Source: Lactobacillus equicursoris DSM 19284 = JCM 14600 = CIP 110162 (GTDB lineage: Bacteria; Bacillota; Bacilli; Lactobacillales; Lactobacillaceae). From it: a stretch of 40,021 nucleotides of DNA. The stretch spans positions 1-40,021 of the forward strand of contig NZ_AZDU01000016.1 of the NCBI RefSeq assembly GCF_001434815.1, in the 5' to 3' direction. The notes beneath the pieces were generated by a model, which was not told the origin of the DNA, ran no database searches, and worked only from the letters and a program-made list of their open reading frames with translations. Positions 1-7,645 of this stretch are shown piece after piece. Each line of letters begins with the position of its first letter. Position 1 is the stretch's first letter. A program made the translations under genes and the position numbers.

Positions 1-165
1 ACTTAAGACATTATCACTTGTTAAACACAGAAAGAAGTTATTTTTTTAATGGAGACTTGTTAAAAAGTTCATTTTGGGCTATTCTAGAATTATTAGAATA
101 AAATTTGAGATTATACTTGGATTAAGCAGACCCAAAATAATCATTGGATATGAGGGGATTTAAGA

Positions 166-879
166 ATGCCGAAGATTTTGATTGTTGAAGACGAAAAGAA
201 CTTGGCCCGTTTCGTCGAACTTGAACTGCAGCACGAAGGCTACGAAACCGTTGTTGAAAACAACGGCCGCAAGGCCTTAGACCGAGCCTTGGCTGAAGAC
301 TTTGACGCCATCTTGCTGGACCTGATGCTGCCAGACCTGAATGGGTTGGAAATTGCCCGCCGGGTTCGGCAAACTAAGACGACGCCAATTATCATGATGA
401 CCGCCCGTGATTCAGTTATCGACCGGGTGTCAGGCTTAGACCACGGGGCAGACGACTATATCGTGAAGCCTTTTGCTATTGAAGAACTCTTGGCCCGTTT
501 ACGTGCAGTACTTCGCCGGGTCAAGATCGAAAAGGATGCTTCTAAAGACAAGCTTCCTCGCCAAAAGGTAGTTAAGTTTAAGGACTTGACCATTGAAACT
601 GCTAATCGGATCGTCCACCGCGGTGATGGCAAGACGGTTGACCTGACCAAGCGGGAATACAACCTCTTGATGACTTTGATTGAAAATAAGAATAACGTTG
701 TTGGCCGTGATCAGCTTTTGAACAAGATCTGGGGACCTGAATCCAACATTGAAACCAACGTTGTGGAAGTGTACGTTCGTTACCTTCGCAACAAGATCGA
801 CATTCCAGGTCAGCCATCTTACATTAAGACCGTTCGCGGAACTGGCTACATGGTAAGAGATGAGGACGACAATGTTTAA
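166..879 (+). CDS. arlR: OmpR/PhoB-family response regulator, ArlR-like
   Basis: DNA-binding response regulator of a two-component system with the kinase encoded directly downstream. The N-terminal receiver domain (about residues 1-115) shows the acidic pair after VEDE, the phosphoacceptor Asp52 in LLDLMLP, the conserved Thr79 in MMTA and Lys101 in IVKPF. The C-terminal winged helix (about 135-232) carries the usual LTKREYNLL and VRGTGYMV motifs. Length 237 aa is normal. The N-terminus closely resembles staphylococcal ArlR, so the ArlR/CsrR name is by similarity. Start ATG has a GAGGGG ribosome site at about 150-156. The 3' end overlaps the kinase gene, so the two are co-translated. Targets cannot be told from this window. 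Confidence 0.95.
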   Translation: MPKILIVEDEKNLARFVELELQHEGYETVVENNGRKALDRALAEDFDAILLDLMLPDLNGLEIARRVRQTKTTPIIMMTARDSVIDRVSGLDHGADDYIVKPFAIEELLARLRAVLRRVKIEKDASKDKLPRQKVVKFKDLTIETANRIVHRGDGKTVDLTKREYNLLMTLIENKNNVVGRDQLLNKIWGPESNIETNVVEVYVRYLRNKIDIPGQPSYIKTVRGTGYMVRDEDDNV

Positions 880-2479
880 AAATCGCTCTAATAGCGGCAA
901 AGAAGGGACCAGACGCGTTTCACTGATTGTGAGATGGGTCAGCATCGTCGCCATGACGATTGCGGTCTCTTTTCTTGTTTTTTCAGCAGTGGTCTATAAC
1001 ACCGTAAGACAGGAATCGCTGAATCAGCAACAAGACACCGCTGATGAAATCGTCCAGGTCCTGAGAAAGCGGCTGGTGGGGATTGACAGCGAGCTAGAAA
1101 TCGCCAACGTGGTCCAGCAGCTCTCGCCCAATACCCGGCGGATTTTGAAGGGTGGACCAACTTTTTCTGACAACAATAATACGACCAGCACTTTTAACGA
1201 CTCGGTCTTGAGTACGGTGACAAATCCAGATGTAACGGTGGCCATTTACAATTTGCGTAACGAGATCGTTTTTCATAACGGGGAAAGCACGCCGAAGCTG
1301 GTCAAGTTTTCAGATGAGCAAAAGTCGGTTGTCAAGGAAAATTCTAAGGGGCAGAGCATTCTCTACGTTTACCGCAAGGTAAGGAGCCGCAAGACCGGCA
1401 AGCTGACTGGGTACATCGTGGTCAAAAACGCCATGACGGCCCATAATCGCTTGATTCGCCGGACTTTGAGCATCATGCTTTGGCTGTCGATCCTAGCGGT
1501 AGTCTTGGCCATCATTGTCTCTTACCTGGTGGTTCGCAGCGTCGTTAAGCCGATCAAGACCATGTCCAAGGTGGCCCGGGAAGTCAATGATGACCCGAAC
1601 AGTACTGCCAGAATTCCGGAACTTAACCGGAATGATGAACTGGAAGAACTGGCACTGTCTTTTAACATGATGCTGGACCGGATGCAAAAGTACATCGAGC
1701 AGCAAAAGCAGTTCGTCAGTGACGTGTCGCATGAGTTGCGGACGCCGGTGGCGGTTATCGAAGGCCACCTCAGCATGCTGAAGCGGTGGGGGAAAGACGA
1801 TCCGCAGATTTTGGAAGAATCTATCGATGCTTCAATTTCAGAAGCTGAGCGGATGAAGCACCTAATTCAGGAAATGCTGGATCTGACCCGGGCTGAGCAG
1901 ATCAGCGTCCACTATCCAAACGCTATCTCTGAGCCAATGGAAGTCCTGACCAGAGTGGTCGGCGACATGGGGATGGTCCACCCCGACTTTAAGATTGGAC
2001 TAGAAGTGGAAGACTTGGACCCTGACACCAAGATCCAGATCTACCAGGGGCACCTGGAACAGATTTTGATCATCTTGATCGACAACGGGATTAAGTATTC
2101 TACCGACCGGAAGGAAATCCTGGTATCGGCTGGTCAATCAGGCCAGGAGATGCAGATCGTGGTCCAAGACTACGGTGAAGGGATTTCAGATGAAGACAAG
2201 AAGAAGATCTTCAACCGCTTCTACCGGGTCGACAAGGCCAGAACGAGAGAAAAGGGCGGTAACGGTTTAGGCCTGTCCATCGCCCAAAAGCTGGTTGAAT
2301 CCTACCATGGCACCATCGACGTTGAGTCGGTTCTGGGCCAAGGCAGTCAGTTCCGGATCACCTTCCCGGTTTTGACCGATGAAGACGTGAAGCGCCTGGA
2401 AAAACGGCAAGAGGAGAAGGAAGCTGAAGGCAATGGTGAAAAGCCAGCAGCCTTGCCGGAAGGAATTAGTAAAGATTAG
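872..2479 (+). CDS. arlS: sensor histidine kinase, ArlS-like
   Basis: Membrane sensor kinase paired with the upstream regulator. Order: first membrane segment about residues 20-42, extracellular sensor region to about 190, second membrane segment about 195-220, HAMP linker, then the HisKA domain with the phosphoacceptor His287 in SHELRTP, and the HATPase domain with N box (DNGIKYS), G1 (DYGEGI) and G2 (GNGLGLSI). Start: an in-frame ATG lies at 860, but the one at 872 has GAGG at 862-865 with 6-nt spacing, so 872 is preferred (535 aa). The last 30 residues are charged and poorly ordered. It is followed immediately by an intrinsic terminator. Confidence 0.95.
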   Translation: MFKNRSNSGKEGTRRVSLIVRWVSIVAMTIAVSFLVFSAVVYNTVRQESLNQQQDTADEIVQVLRKRLVGIDSELEIANVVQQLSPNTRRILKGGPTFSDNNNTTSTFNDSVLSTVTNPDVTVAIYNLRNEIVFHNGESTPKLVKFSDEQKSVVKENSKGQSILYVYRKVRSRKTGKLTGYIVVKNAMTAHNRLIRRTLSIMLWLSILAVVLAIIVSYLVVRSVVKPIKTMSKVAREVNDDPNSTARIPELNRNDELEELALSFNMMLDRMQKYIEQQKQFVSDVSHELRTPVAVIEGHLSMLKRWGKDDPQILEESIDASISEAERMKHLIQEMLDLTRAEQISVHYPNAISEPMEVLTRVVGDMGMVHPDFKIGLEVEDLDPDTKIQIYQGHLEQILIILIDNGIKYSTDRKEILVSAGQSGQEMQIVVQDYGEGISDEDKKKIFNRFYRVDKARTREKGGNGLGLSIAQKLVESYHGTIDVESVLGQGSQFRITFPVLTDEDVKRLEKRQEEKEAEGNGEKPAALPEGISKD

Positions 2480-2481
2480 TA

Positions 2482-2508
2482 AAGAGCCGCATGTGCGGCT
2501 CTTTTTTT
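2482..2508 (+). terminator. intrinsic terminator of the arlRS-like operon
   Basis: Perfect stem AAGAGCCGC / GCGGCTCTT with a short ATGT loop, followed by a run of eight T. It begins three bases after the arlS stop codon. Confidence 0.9.
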
Positions 2509-2535
2509 GGTGGTTGATGTGGGTGCTGCGGCGTG

Positions 2536-3184
2536 CCCCCAAGTTGACTCAACCGGCCTCATTTTGTCGCTTTTTTGCCCCCGAAATGCCTCAACCGTTC
2601 TCGATTTTCCGTTTTTTTGCCCCCGAAATGCCTCAACCGGTCCCGATTTTGTGCTTTTTCGCCCCCAAGTTGACTCAACCAGTCCCGATTTTCCGTTTTT
2701 TTGCCCCCGAAATGCCTCAACCGTTCTCGATTTTGTGCTTTTTCGCCCCCAAGTTGCCTCAACCGGTCCCGATTTTCCGTTTTTTCGCCCCCGAAATGCC
2801 TCAACCGGTCCTAATTTTGTGCTTTTTCGCCCCCAAGTTAACTCAACCGTTCTCGATTTTGTGCTTTTTCGCCCCCAAGTTGACTCAACCAGTCTCGATT
2901 TTCCGTTTTTTTGCCCCCGAAATGCCTCAACCGTTCTCGATTTTGTGCTTTTTCGCCCCCAAGTTGCCTCAACCAGTCCCGATTTTCCGTTTTTTCGCCC
3001 CCGAAATGCCTCAACCGGTCCTAATTTTGTGCTTTTTCGCCCCCAAGTTAACTCAACCGTTCTCGATTTTGTGCTTTTTCGCCCCCAAGTTGACTCAACC
3101 AGTCTCGATTTTCCGTTTTTCTGCCCCCGAAATGCCTCAACCGGTCCCGATTTTCCGTTTTTTCGCCCCCGAGTTGACTCAACC
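2536..3184 (+). repeat. 42-bp tandem array, block 1 (about 15.5 units)
   Basis: Sixteen copies of TCAACC occur at 2549 and then every 42 bp up to 3179 with no insertion or deletion. Each unit has a CCCCC run, then AAGTTGACTCAACC or GAAATGCCTCAACC, a variable GTTCTCG/GGTCCCG stretch, and a T-rich segment. Two unit types (AAGTTGAC and GAAATGCC) alternate irregularly, and a five-unit block is duplicated (2662-2871 and 2872-3081). The + strand is strongly pyrimidine-rich. No gene is supported here: several frames stay open on both strands only because 42 is divisible by three. The array sits between the convergent arlS and yidC genes, each of which has its own terminator outside it. Function unknown. 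Confidence 0.95.
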
Positions 3185-3196
3185 AAACTTGGTTGA
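3179..3196. repeat. palindrome at the orientation switch of the 42-bp array
   Basis: TCAACCAA, AC, TTGGTTGA forms a perfect 8-bp inverted repeat exactly where the unit orientation reverses. Everything to the left reads the unit in one orientation and everything to the right reads it as the reverse complement. Confidence 0.85.
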
Positions 3197-3660
3197 CATA
3201 CATCGGGGGCAATTTTCGGCAAAAATCGATCCGGTTGACATACATCGAGGGCAATTTTCGGCAAAAAACGATCCGGTTGACATACATCGGGGGCAATTAT
3301 TGGCAAAAATCGATCCGGTTGACATAAATTGGGGGCGATTTTCGGTAAAACTTGATCCGGTTGACATACTTCGGGGGCGTTTTTCGACAAAAAACGATCC
3401 GGTTGACATACATCGGGGGCAATTATTGGCAAAAAACGATCCGGTTGACATACATCGGGGGCAATTTTCGGCAAAAATCGATCCGGTTGACATACATCGA
3501 GGGCGATTTTCGGTAAAAATCTATCCGGTTGCTATACATCGAGGGCGATATTCGCCAAAGTCCACCCCAGTTGACACATTTTGGGGGCGACTCCAACCAA
3601 AGTCCATCTCAGTTAACACACTTTGGTGGCGACTCCAACCAAAGTCCACCCCGGCTGACG
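3189..3660 (-). repeat. 42-bp tandem array, block 2, inverted relative to block 1 (about 11 units)
   Basis: GTTGAC or a one-base variant occurs at 3192, 3234, 3276, 3318, 3360, 3402, 3444, 3486, 3528, 3570, 3612 and 3654, again exactly 42 bp apart. Read on the minus strand the unit (CGATTTTTGCCGAAAATTG then CCCCCGATGTATGTCAACC) aligns with the block 1 unit: AACCGG, a CGATTTT segment, GCCCCCGA and TCAACC are shared. Thus it is the same family in opposite orientation. The last three units (from about 3555) are the most diverged. The G-rich strand has one G5 run per unit, too widely spaced for an ordinary intramolecular quadruplex. Confidence 0.93.
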
Positions 3661-3698
3661 GCACCACACTGCGACACTACACCGCGCCATCACACAGC

Positions 3699-3734
3699 AA
3701 AAAAACGGATCCGCCGTCCGGCAGATCCGTTTTA
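3699..3734 (-). terminator. terminator of yidC, possibly bidirectional
   Basis: AAAACGGATC and GATCCGTTTT form a long stem enclosing a small GC-rich inner hairpin. Read on the minus strand it ends in a T-rich tract just after the yidC stop. The flanking A and T tracts would let it also stop transcription leaving the repeat array on the plus strand. Confidence 0.85.
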
Positions 3735-3739
3735 ATATC

Positions 3740-4720
3740 TTATTTCTTCCGTTTTTGCTTACCTTGATTACGCTTGCGCAGGTCAGCGTGTTCTTGGCTG
3801 ATCTTGGCCTTAGCAACTGGTGTAGCGGCACTGTCAGCTGGCTTTAAGATCTCATCGATCTTAGCTTTGGTAACAACTTCCACGATTGGCTTGTCCTTCA
3901 GCTCAGTTTCCATCCGCTTTTTAGCATGAGGCTGCACAATGAAGGTGGTGATCACTTGCTGGATGACCATGACCAGGTTGCCGACCGTCCAGTAAAGGGC
4001 CAGGGCACCGGAGAAGGACATGGCAAAGAACAGGGTCATGATTGGGTTCATCAGCATGGTTGCCTGCATGGTCTTCTTTTGCTCTTCTGGGATCCCAATC
4101 AAGGAAATGTAGCTTTGGATCAAAGCCAAAACGGTGGCGATGATGGCTAAAAGCATGGACTTGCTTGAAAGAGAAATCCCGAAGAAGGTGGACTTAGCCA
4201 GGTCGCTAGAGTAGGCAACAGCTTGGTAAATCCCGATCATGATTGGCATTTGAATGAGCAGCGGCAAGCAGCCGATCCCGCCAGTCATGGAGATGTCGTT
4301 CTTTGAGTAGATCTCTCTTTGCAGGCCGCTCAAAGCCATTTGCTGCTCTGGCGTCATGCCCTTGGTCTTCATGGCTTCTTGCAAAAGTGCCATCTGTGGC
4401 TGCACCCGGCGCATCTTTTCCTGCTGCAGGGTAGCCTTGTGCTGCTGGTTCAGCATCAGCGGCATGATGATCACGCGGACGGCCAAGGTGATGATGACGA
4501 TCGCCCAGCCGGCGCCGTTGGTCCCGCCGATGGCGTGGGCTAGATTGACGGTGATGTGCTGCAAGGGCAGCCCGATCCATTGGTAGATCAAGTGGTAAGG
4601 ACCACTAGTTGGTGCCTTTAAGGCACCAGATTTAGTGCTTTGACTAGCGCAGCCAGACAAGAGTACCATCAAGGCAGCTAAACCCGCTGCCGAAAAAAGG
4701 TATTTTTTGATTTTTTTCAT
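3740..4720 (-). CDS. yidC: membrane protein insertase YidC/Oxa1 family (YidC2 type, lipoprotein)
   Basis: Inserts membrane proteins alone or with Sec. The N-terminus is a lipoprotein signal with lipobox LSGC (Cys24), typical of Gram-positive YidC. The 60KD_IMP core (about residues 55-265) has five membrane segments, and the conserved positively charged groove Arg lies in LAVRVIIMPLM. The C-terminal tail is very basic (ends RNQGKQKRKK), a feature of YidC2-type paralogues that contact ribosomes. The gene is not next to rnpA/rpmH, which also points to the second paralogue. Start ATG has GGAGAG about 9 nt upstream. It lies 32 bp after the acylphosphatase gene on the same strand and is probably co-transcribed with it. 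Confidence 0.95.
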   Translation of the reverse strand: MKKIKKYLFSAAGLAALMVLLSGCASQSTKSGALKAPTSGPYHLIYQWIGLPLQHITVNLAHAIGGTNGAGWAIVIITLAVRVIIMPLMLNQQHKATLQQEKMRRVQPQMALLQEAMKTKGMTPEQQMALSGLQREIYSKNDISMTGGIGCLPLLIQMPIMIGIYQAVAYSSDLAKSTFFGISLSSKSMLLAIIATVLALIQSYISLIGIPEEQKKTMQATMLMNPIMTLFFAMSFSGALALYWTVGNLVMVIQQVITTFIVQPHAKKRMETELKDKPIVEVVTKAKIDEILKPADSAATPVAKAKISQEHADLRKRNQGKQKRKK

Positions 4721-4752
4721 TTAAAAGTTCTCTCCAAATAACTAGGATACGC

Positions 4753-5025
4753 TTAATATAATACATGAAAAGAATGCATTTTTTCCATTTTTGGCAGAAC
4801 TTTTACATCTAAACGGGAAATTTTCGCAAATTGTGACGCGCTTGGGAGCTCTTCTTTAAATTTTCTTAAAGTTTCGGGCTCCCCCTGTAAAACGATCGTG
4901 ACTGTTCCATCTGGATTGTTTCTAACCGTGCCAGGCAGACCCAACTTTTGGGCTAACAGCTGCACGCTCCAGCGAAAGCCGACCCCCTGCACGATGCCGT
5001 GGGCTAAAAATTGCCAAGTTTCCAT
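4753..5025 (-). CDS. acyP: acylphosphatase
   Basis: Small enzyme hydrolysing acyl phosphates such as carbamoyl phosphate or 1,3-bisphosphoglycerate. The 90-aa protein has the family signature near the N-terminus, GVGFRW with catalytic Arg, and the catalytic Asn in VRNNPDGTV. Length is typical. AAGG about 8 nt before the ATG serves as ribosome site. It lies first in the minus-strand pair acyP-yidC and is divergent from the RNA methyltransferase gene, the shared 93-bp gap holding promoters for both directions. Confidence 0.95.
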   Translation of the reverse strand: METWQFLAHGIVQGVGFRWSVQLLAQKLGLPGTVRNNPDGTVTIVLQGEPETLRKFKEELPSASQFAKISRLDVKVLPKMEKMHSFHVLY

Positions 5026-5065
5026 TTGTAAGACCTTCTTTTCTAAACTTTACTTACTTGTCTTT

Positions 5066-5094
5066 TTGCTTTTTCAATGAATTCTGATTAAAAT
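5066..5094 (+). promoter_or_regulatory. sigma-A promoter for the SpoU methyltransferase gene
   Basis: TTGCTT at 5066-5071 and TAAAAT at 5089-5094 with 17-bp spacing. The start codon is 25 bp downstream. Confidence 0.6.
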
Positions 5095-5118
5095 AGTATC
5101 TCTAAGGAGTATTTTAAC

Positions 5119-5883
5119 ATGGAAGAAAGAACATCAGTCAACAATCCCCAAATTAAGGCCATTAGCAAGCTAGAAAAAAAGAAGTACCGGGAAGAGACCG
5201 GGTATTACCTGATCGAAGGCTTCCACCTGGTGGAAGAAGCCCTGAAGTCTCACGTTAAGTACCGAGAGATCCTGGCTACGGAAAAGGCACTCGCCCAATT
5301 AAGCAGTTTGCCTTTTGACCTAGATGATGACAAGCTGATCAAGATCAGCGACAACGTGGCTAAGCACCTCAGCTCAACCAAGAACTCACAAGACGTCTTC
5401 ATGACGGTCAAGATGCAGCAGCCTGGCCAATTTACCTTTACTTACGGCAAATGGGTCTTATTGGACGATTTAGCCGATCCAGGCAATGTTGGAACCATTA
5501 TCCGGACGGCTGACGCAGCCGGCTTTGACGGGGTGATTTTGTCGCCTCAGACGGTTGATTTGTATAACCCCAAGGTGCAGCGGTCCATGCAGGGCAGCCA
5601 GTTCCATATCAGCTTGATTAAGCAGGACCTGGCTGATGCCATTGGCCAGCTCCAAAATGCCGACATTCCCGTTTACGCCAGCATGCTGGACCAAAATGCC
5701 AAGCAGCTAAACGACTTTGCCCCAGTGCCCCAGCTGGGCCTGATCATCGGCAACGAGGCTCATGGCGTATCTACTGACATCGCGGCCTTGGCTGACGAAA
5801 AGCTCTACATCCCCATCAAGGGCCAGGCCGAATCCTTAAATGCTGCCGTTGCTGCCGGCATCATGATCTACCACTTCAGCTAA
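5119..5883 (+). CDS. TrmH/SpoU-family 2'-O-ribose RNA methyltransferase
   Basis: SAM-dependent SPOUT methyltransferase acting on rRNA or tRNA. The N-terminal substrate-binding domain (about 1-100) begins with the usual NNPQIKAISKL and GYYLIEGFHLVEEAL motifs. The knotted catalytic domain shows motif 1 (NVGTIIRTADAAGFD), motif 2 (LIIGNEAHGV) and motif 3 (IPIKGQAESLNAAVAA). The 254-aa length matches the YsgA/RlmB-like group, whose members often precede pheS in Firmicutes as here. AAGGAG lies 9 nt before the ATG. Exact RNA target cannot be assigned from sequence. Confidence 0.92.
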   Translation: MEERTSVNNPQIKAISKLEKKKYREETGYYLIEGFHLVEEALKSHVKYREILATEKALAQLSSLPFDLDDDKLIKISDNVAKHLSSTKNSQDVFMTVKMQQPGQFTFTYGKWVLLDDLADPGNVGTIIRTADAAGFDGVILSPQTVDLYNPKVQRSMQGSQFHISLIKQDLADAIGQLQNADIPVYASMLDQNAKQLNDFAPVPQLGLIIGNEAHGVSTDIAALADEKLYIPIKGQAESLNAAVAAGIMIYHFS

Positions 5884-5893
5884 GTCTTTTTGC

Positions 5894-5923
5894 TTGTATT
5901 TGGTAAGTAAACTATGCTTAAAT
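5894..5923 (+). promoter_or_regulatory. promoter for the HxlR-family gene
   Basis: TTGTAT (5894-5899), 18 bp, then TTAAAT (5918-5923) preceded by the extended -10 dinucleotide TG. The predicted transcript start near 5930 argues against translation starting at 5931. Confidence 0.45.
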
Positions 5924-5960
5924 ATAAGACATGGATAATACTGACGAAAGAAGGACGCGG

Positions 5961-6314
5961 ATGATGTTAGAATCAACCCAAGAAGAAACGCCTTGCTGTG
6001 AAAAAGCAGAAAACTATGAATTGTGCGTACGCTTTGTCAAGGCTTTTGAGATTATCGGCAAGAAGTGGAACGGTCTGATTATCAGCTCCCTGTGCGACAC
6101 CAAGGCCATGCGGTTTAAGGATTTAGCGCACGCAGTTGGCGCTTGTTCAGACCGGGTCCTAGTTGAAAGACTAAGAGAACTGGAGGCTGACGGCATTGTC
6201 AAGCGGTCAAAGGATGAAGACAGTAAAATCGTCTTGTACACTCTGACTCAAAAAGGGGCCGAACTTAAGCCAGTTTTTAATCAAGTTCATGAATGGGCCG
6301 ATAAGTGGATCTAA
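5961..6314 (+). CDS. HxlR-family winged-helix transcriptional regulator
   Basis: MarR-like winged-helix DNA-binding protein of the HxlR family. The core runs from the KKWNGLIISSL motif through RFKDLAHAV, the recognition helix around SDRVLVERLRELEADGIV, and the beta wing ending LYTLTQKG. Three Cys precede the core (a CC pair and ELC), a position where redox or electrophile-sensing members of the family hold their reactive Cys. I start at 5961 because AAGGA sits at 5951-5955; an upstream in-frame ATG at 5931 has no ribosome site and 5964 is also possible. No divergent target gene is present. It may regulate itself or genes elsewhere. Confidence 0.88.
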   Translation: MMLESTQEETPCCEKAENYELCVRFVKAFEIIGKKWNGLIISSLCDTKAMRFKDLAHAVGACSDRVLVERLRELEADGIVKRSKDEDSKIVLYTLTQKGAELKPVFNQVHEWADKWI

Positions 6315-6322
6315 AAATCTGC

Positions 6323-6351
6323 TTGCAATTAATTAAAATTTGGCCTATCCT
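6323..6351 (+). promoter_or_regulatory. promoter of the pheS T-box transcript
   Basis: TTGCAA (6323-6328), 17 bp, TATCCT (6346-6351), placed immediately before the T-box leader. Confidence 0.55.
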
Positions 6352-6356
6352 ATTAA

Positions 6357-6580
6357 TTAATTACTAAGAACAAGACTAGTAGCAAGGCTGAGCTTTAACA
6401 GGGAGGTTTCTTGGCAACTGAAAGGAAACTAAGGCAAGGCTTGTGAATTTCATCTTGCGAGTAGGATCTAATCAATTCCGGCTAACCACCGTTACTAGGT
6501 CAAGAGTGTAGGTCTTTTTGGCCTAAACTAGGGTGGTACCGCGAAGCTTCGTCCCTTTTGGGGACGGGGCTTTTTTTGTT
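6357..6580 (+). promoter_or_regulatory. T-box leader, phenylalanine type, controlling pheST
   Basis: tRNA-sensing riboswitch upstream of pheS. The T-box core AGGGTGGTACCGCG is at 6531-6544 and is followed by the terminator hairpin. The likely specifier codon is TTC (Phe) at 6449-6451 in the context GTGAAT-TTC-A; the methionine T-box in this window has the same GTGAA frame around ATG, which supports both readings. Uncharged tRNA-Phe should bind and favour the antiterminator. Confidence 0.92.
6545..6577 (+). terminator. T-box-controlled terminator before pheS
   Basis: AAGCTTCGTCCC pairs fully, with two G-T pairs, to GGGACGGGGCTT, then seven T. The 5' arm directly follows the T-box core, so the two structures compete. 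Confidence 0.9.
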
Positions 6581-6595
6581 GAAAGGAAAAAGTAC

Positions 6596-7645
6596 ATGGA
6601 TTTATTTGATCGCTTAAAGGCATTGCGCGAGCAAGGGCTGAACGATATCAAAGAAGCAGAAAATGAAAAGAGCTTAAACGACGTCCGCGTTAAGCTGGTC
6701 GGCAAGAAGGGGGAATTGACTGAAATTCTTCACCAAATGAAGGACGTTGCCCCAGAAAAGCGCCGGGAAGTTGGGCAAAAGGTCAACGAACTTCGTGACC
6801 TCTTTAACGAAAACCTGTCCCAAGCTAAGGATGCCTTGGTTGAAAAGGCTATCGAAGCCAAGTTTGAAGAAGAAAAAATCGACGTGACCCTGCCAGGCCG
6901 GCGCCGCCACATGGGTTCAAAGCACCCAATCCGGATCATTCAAGATGACCTGGAACGCTTCTTCATCGGCATGGGCTACCAAGTGGTGCAGGGGCCTGAA
7001 ATCGAAAGTGAACACTACAACTTTGAAATGCTGAACCTGCCAAAGGACCACCCAGCCCGGGACATGCAGGCCACCTTCTACGTTGACGATGACCACCTCT
7101 TGCGGAGTCAGACTTCCCCTGTTCAAGCCAGAACCATGGAAAAGCACGACTTCTCAAAGGGCGACTTAAAGATGATCTCCCCAGGTAAGGTTTACCGCCG
7201 AGACGATGACGACGCTACCCACTCCCACCAATTCATGCAAATGGAAGGGCTAGTAGTCGGCAAGAACATTTCTTTGAGCGACCTGAAGGGGACCTTGGAA
7301 CTGGTTGCCAAGCACGAATTTGGCCAAGACCGCGAAACCCGTCTGCGTCCAAGCTACTTCCCATTCACCGAACCATCCGTTGAAATGGACGTTTCCTGCT
7401 TTGAATGCGGCGGCAAGGGCTGCGCAATCTGCAAGCAAACCGGCTGGATCGAAGTTTTAGGTGCCGGGATCGTCCACCCGAACGTATTAAGCGCAGCCGG
7501 CATTGACCCACAAGTCTACAGCGGCTTTGCCTTTGGTTTGGGACTTGACCGCTTCGCAATCTTGAAGTACGGCATCGATGACATCCGTGACTTCTACAGT
7601 GATGACGTCCGCTTCTTACAACAATTCCGTCAGGAGGAAGATTAA
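6596..7645 (+). CDS. pheS: phenylalanyl-tRNA synthetase alpha subunit
   Basis: Catalytic subunit of the alpha2-beta2 PheRS that charges tRNA-Phe. The N-terminal coiled coil (residues 1-85) precedes the class II catalytic core with motif 2 around [17 protein letters not shown] and motif 3 in [19 protein letters not shown]. Length 349 aa is normal. The start at 6596 has GAAAGG 6-11 nt upstream; an apparent upstream extension runs through the T-box and is not translated. It overlaps pheT by one base (TAATG), so both subunits are made together in equal amounts. Confidence 0.98.
   Translation: MDLFDRLKALREQGLNDIKEAENEKSLNDVRVKLVGKKGELTEILHQMKDVAPEKRREVGQKVNELRDLFNENLSQAKDALVEKAIEAKFEEEKIDVTLPGRRRHMGSKHPIRIIQDDLERFFIGMGYQVVQGPEIESEHYNFEMLNLPKDHPARDMQATFYVDDDHLLRSQTSPVQARTMEKHDFSKGDLKMISPGKVYRRDDDDATHSHQFMQMEGLVVGKNISLSDLKGTLELVAKHEFGQDRETRLRPSYFPFTEPSVEMDVSCFECGGKGCAICKQTGWIEVLGAGIVHPNVLSAAGIDPQVYSGFAFGLGLDRFAILKYGIDDIRDFYSDDVRFLQQFRQEED

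Noticed and set aside
80-100. Dyad TATTCTA-N7-TAGAATA upstream of the response regulator as an operator
   Set aside because: AT-rich and short, no known consensus matched, and the promoter position itself is uncertain.
2476-3474. Long minus-strand frame through the same array (332 codons)
   Set aside because: Begins at a TTG inside a repeat unit with no Shine-Dalgarno or promoter; same period-of-three artefact.
3192-3612. Row of TTGACA boxes as multiple promoters
   Set aside because: TTGACA recurs in most units of block 2, but the base stretch 17 bp downstream (around TCGGCA) has no -10; they are part of the repeat.
2536-3660. CRISPR array
   Set aside because: No division into constant repeats and unique spacers; the whole 42-bp unit repeats, orientation flips, and no cas genes are nearby.
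2536-3660. G-quadruplex array
   Set aside because: Only one G5 run per 42 bp on the G-rich strand, too far apart for a normal intramolecular quadruplex.
2433-3767. Long plus-strand frame through the 42-bp array (444 codons, 14-residue periodic protein)
   Set aside because: Starts inside arlS without a ribosome site. Several frames on both strands are open because the 42-bp period is a multiple of three; variation does not favour third codon positions.
6533-6595. N-terminal extension of PheS
   Set aside because: This stretch is the T-box core and terminator; the ribosome site and family N-terminus fit ATG 6596.
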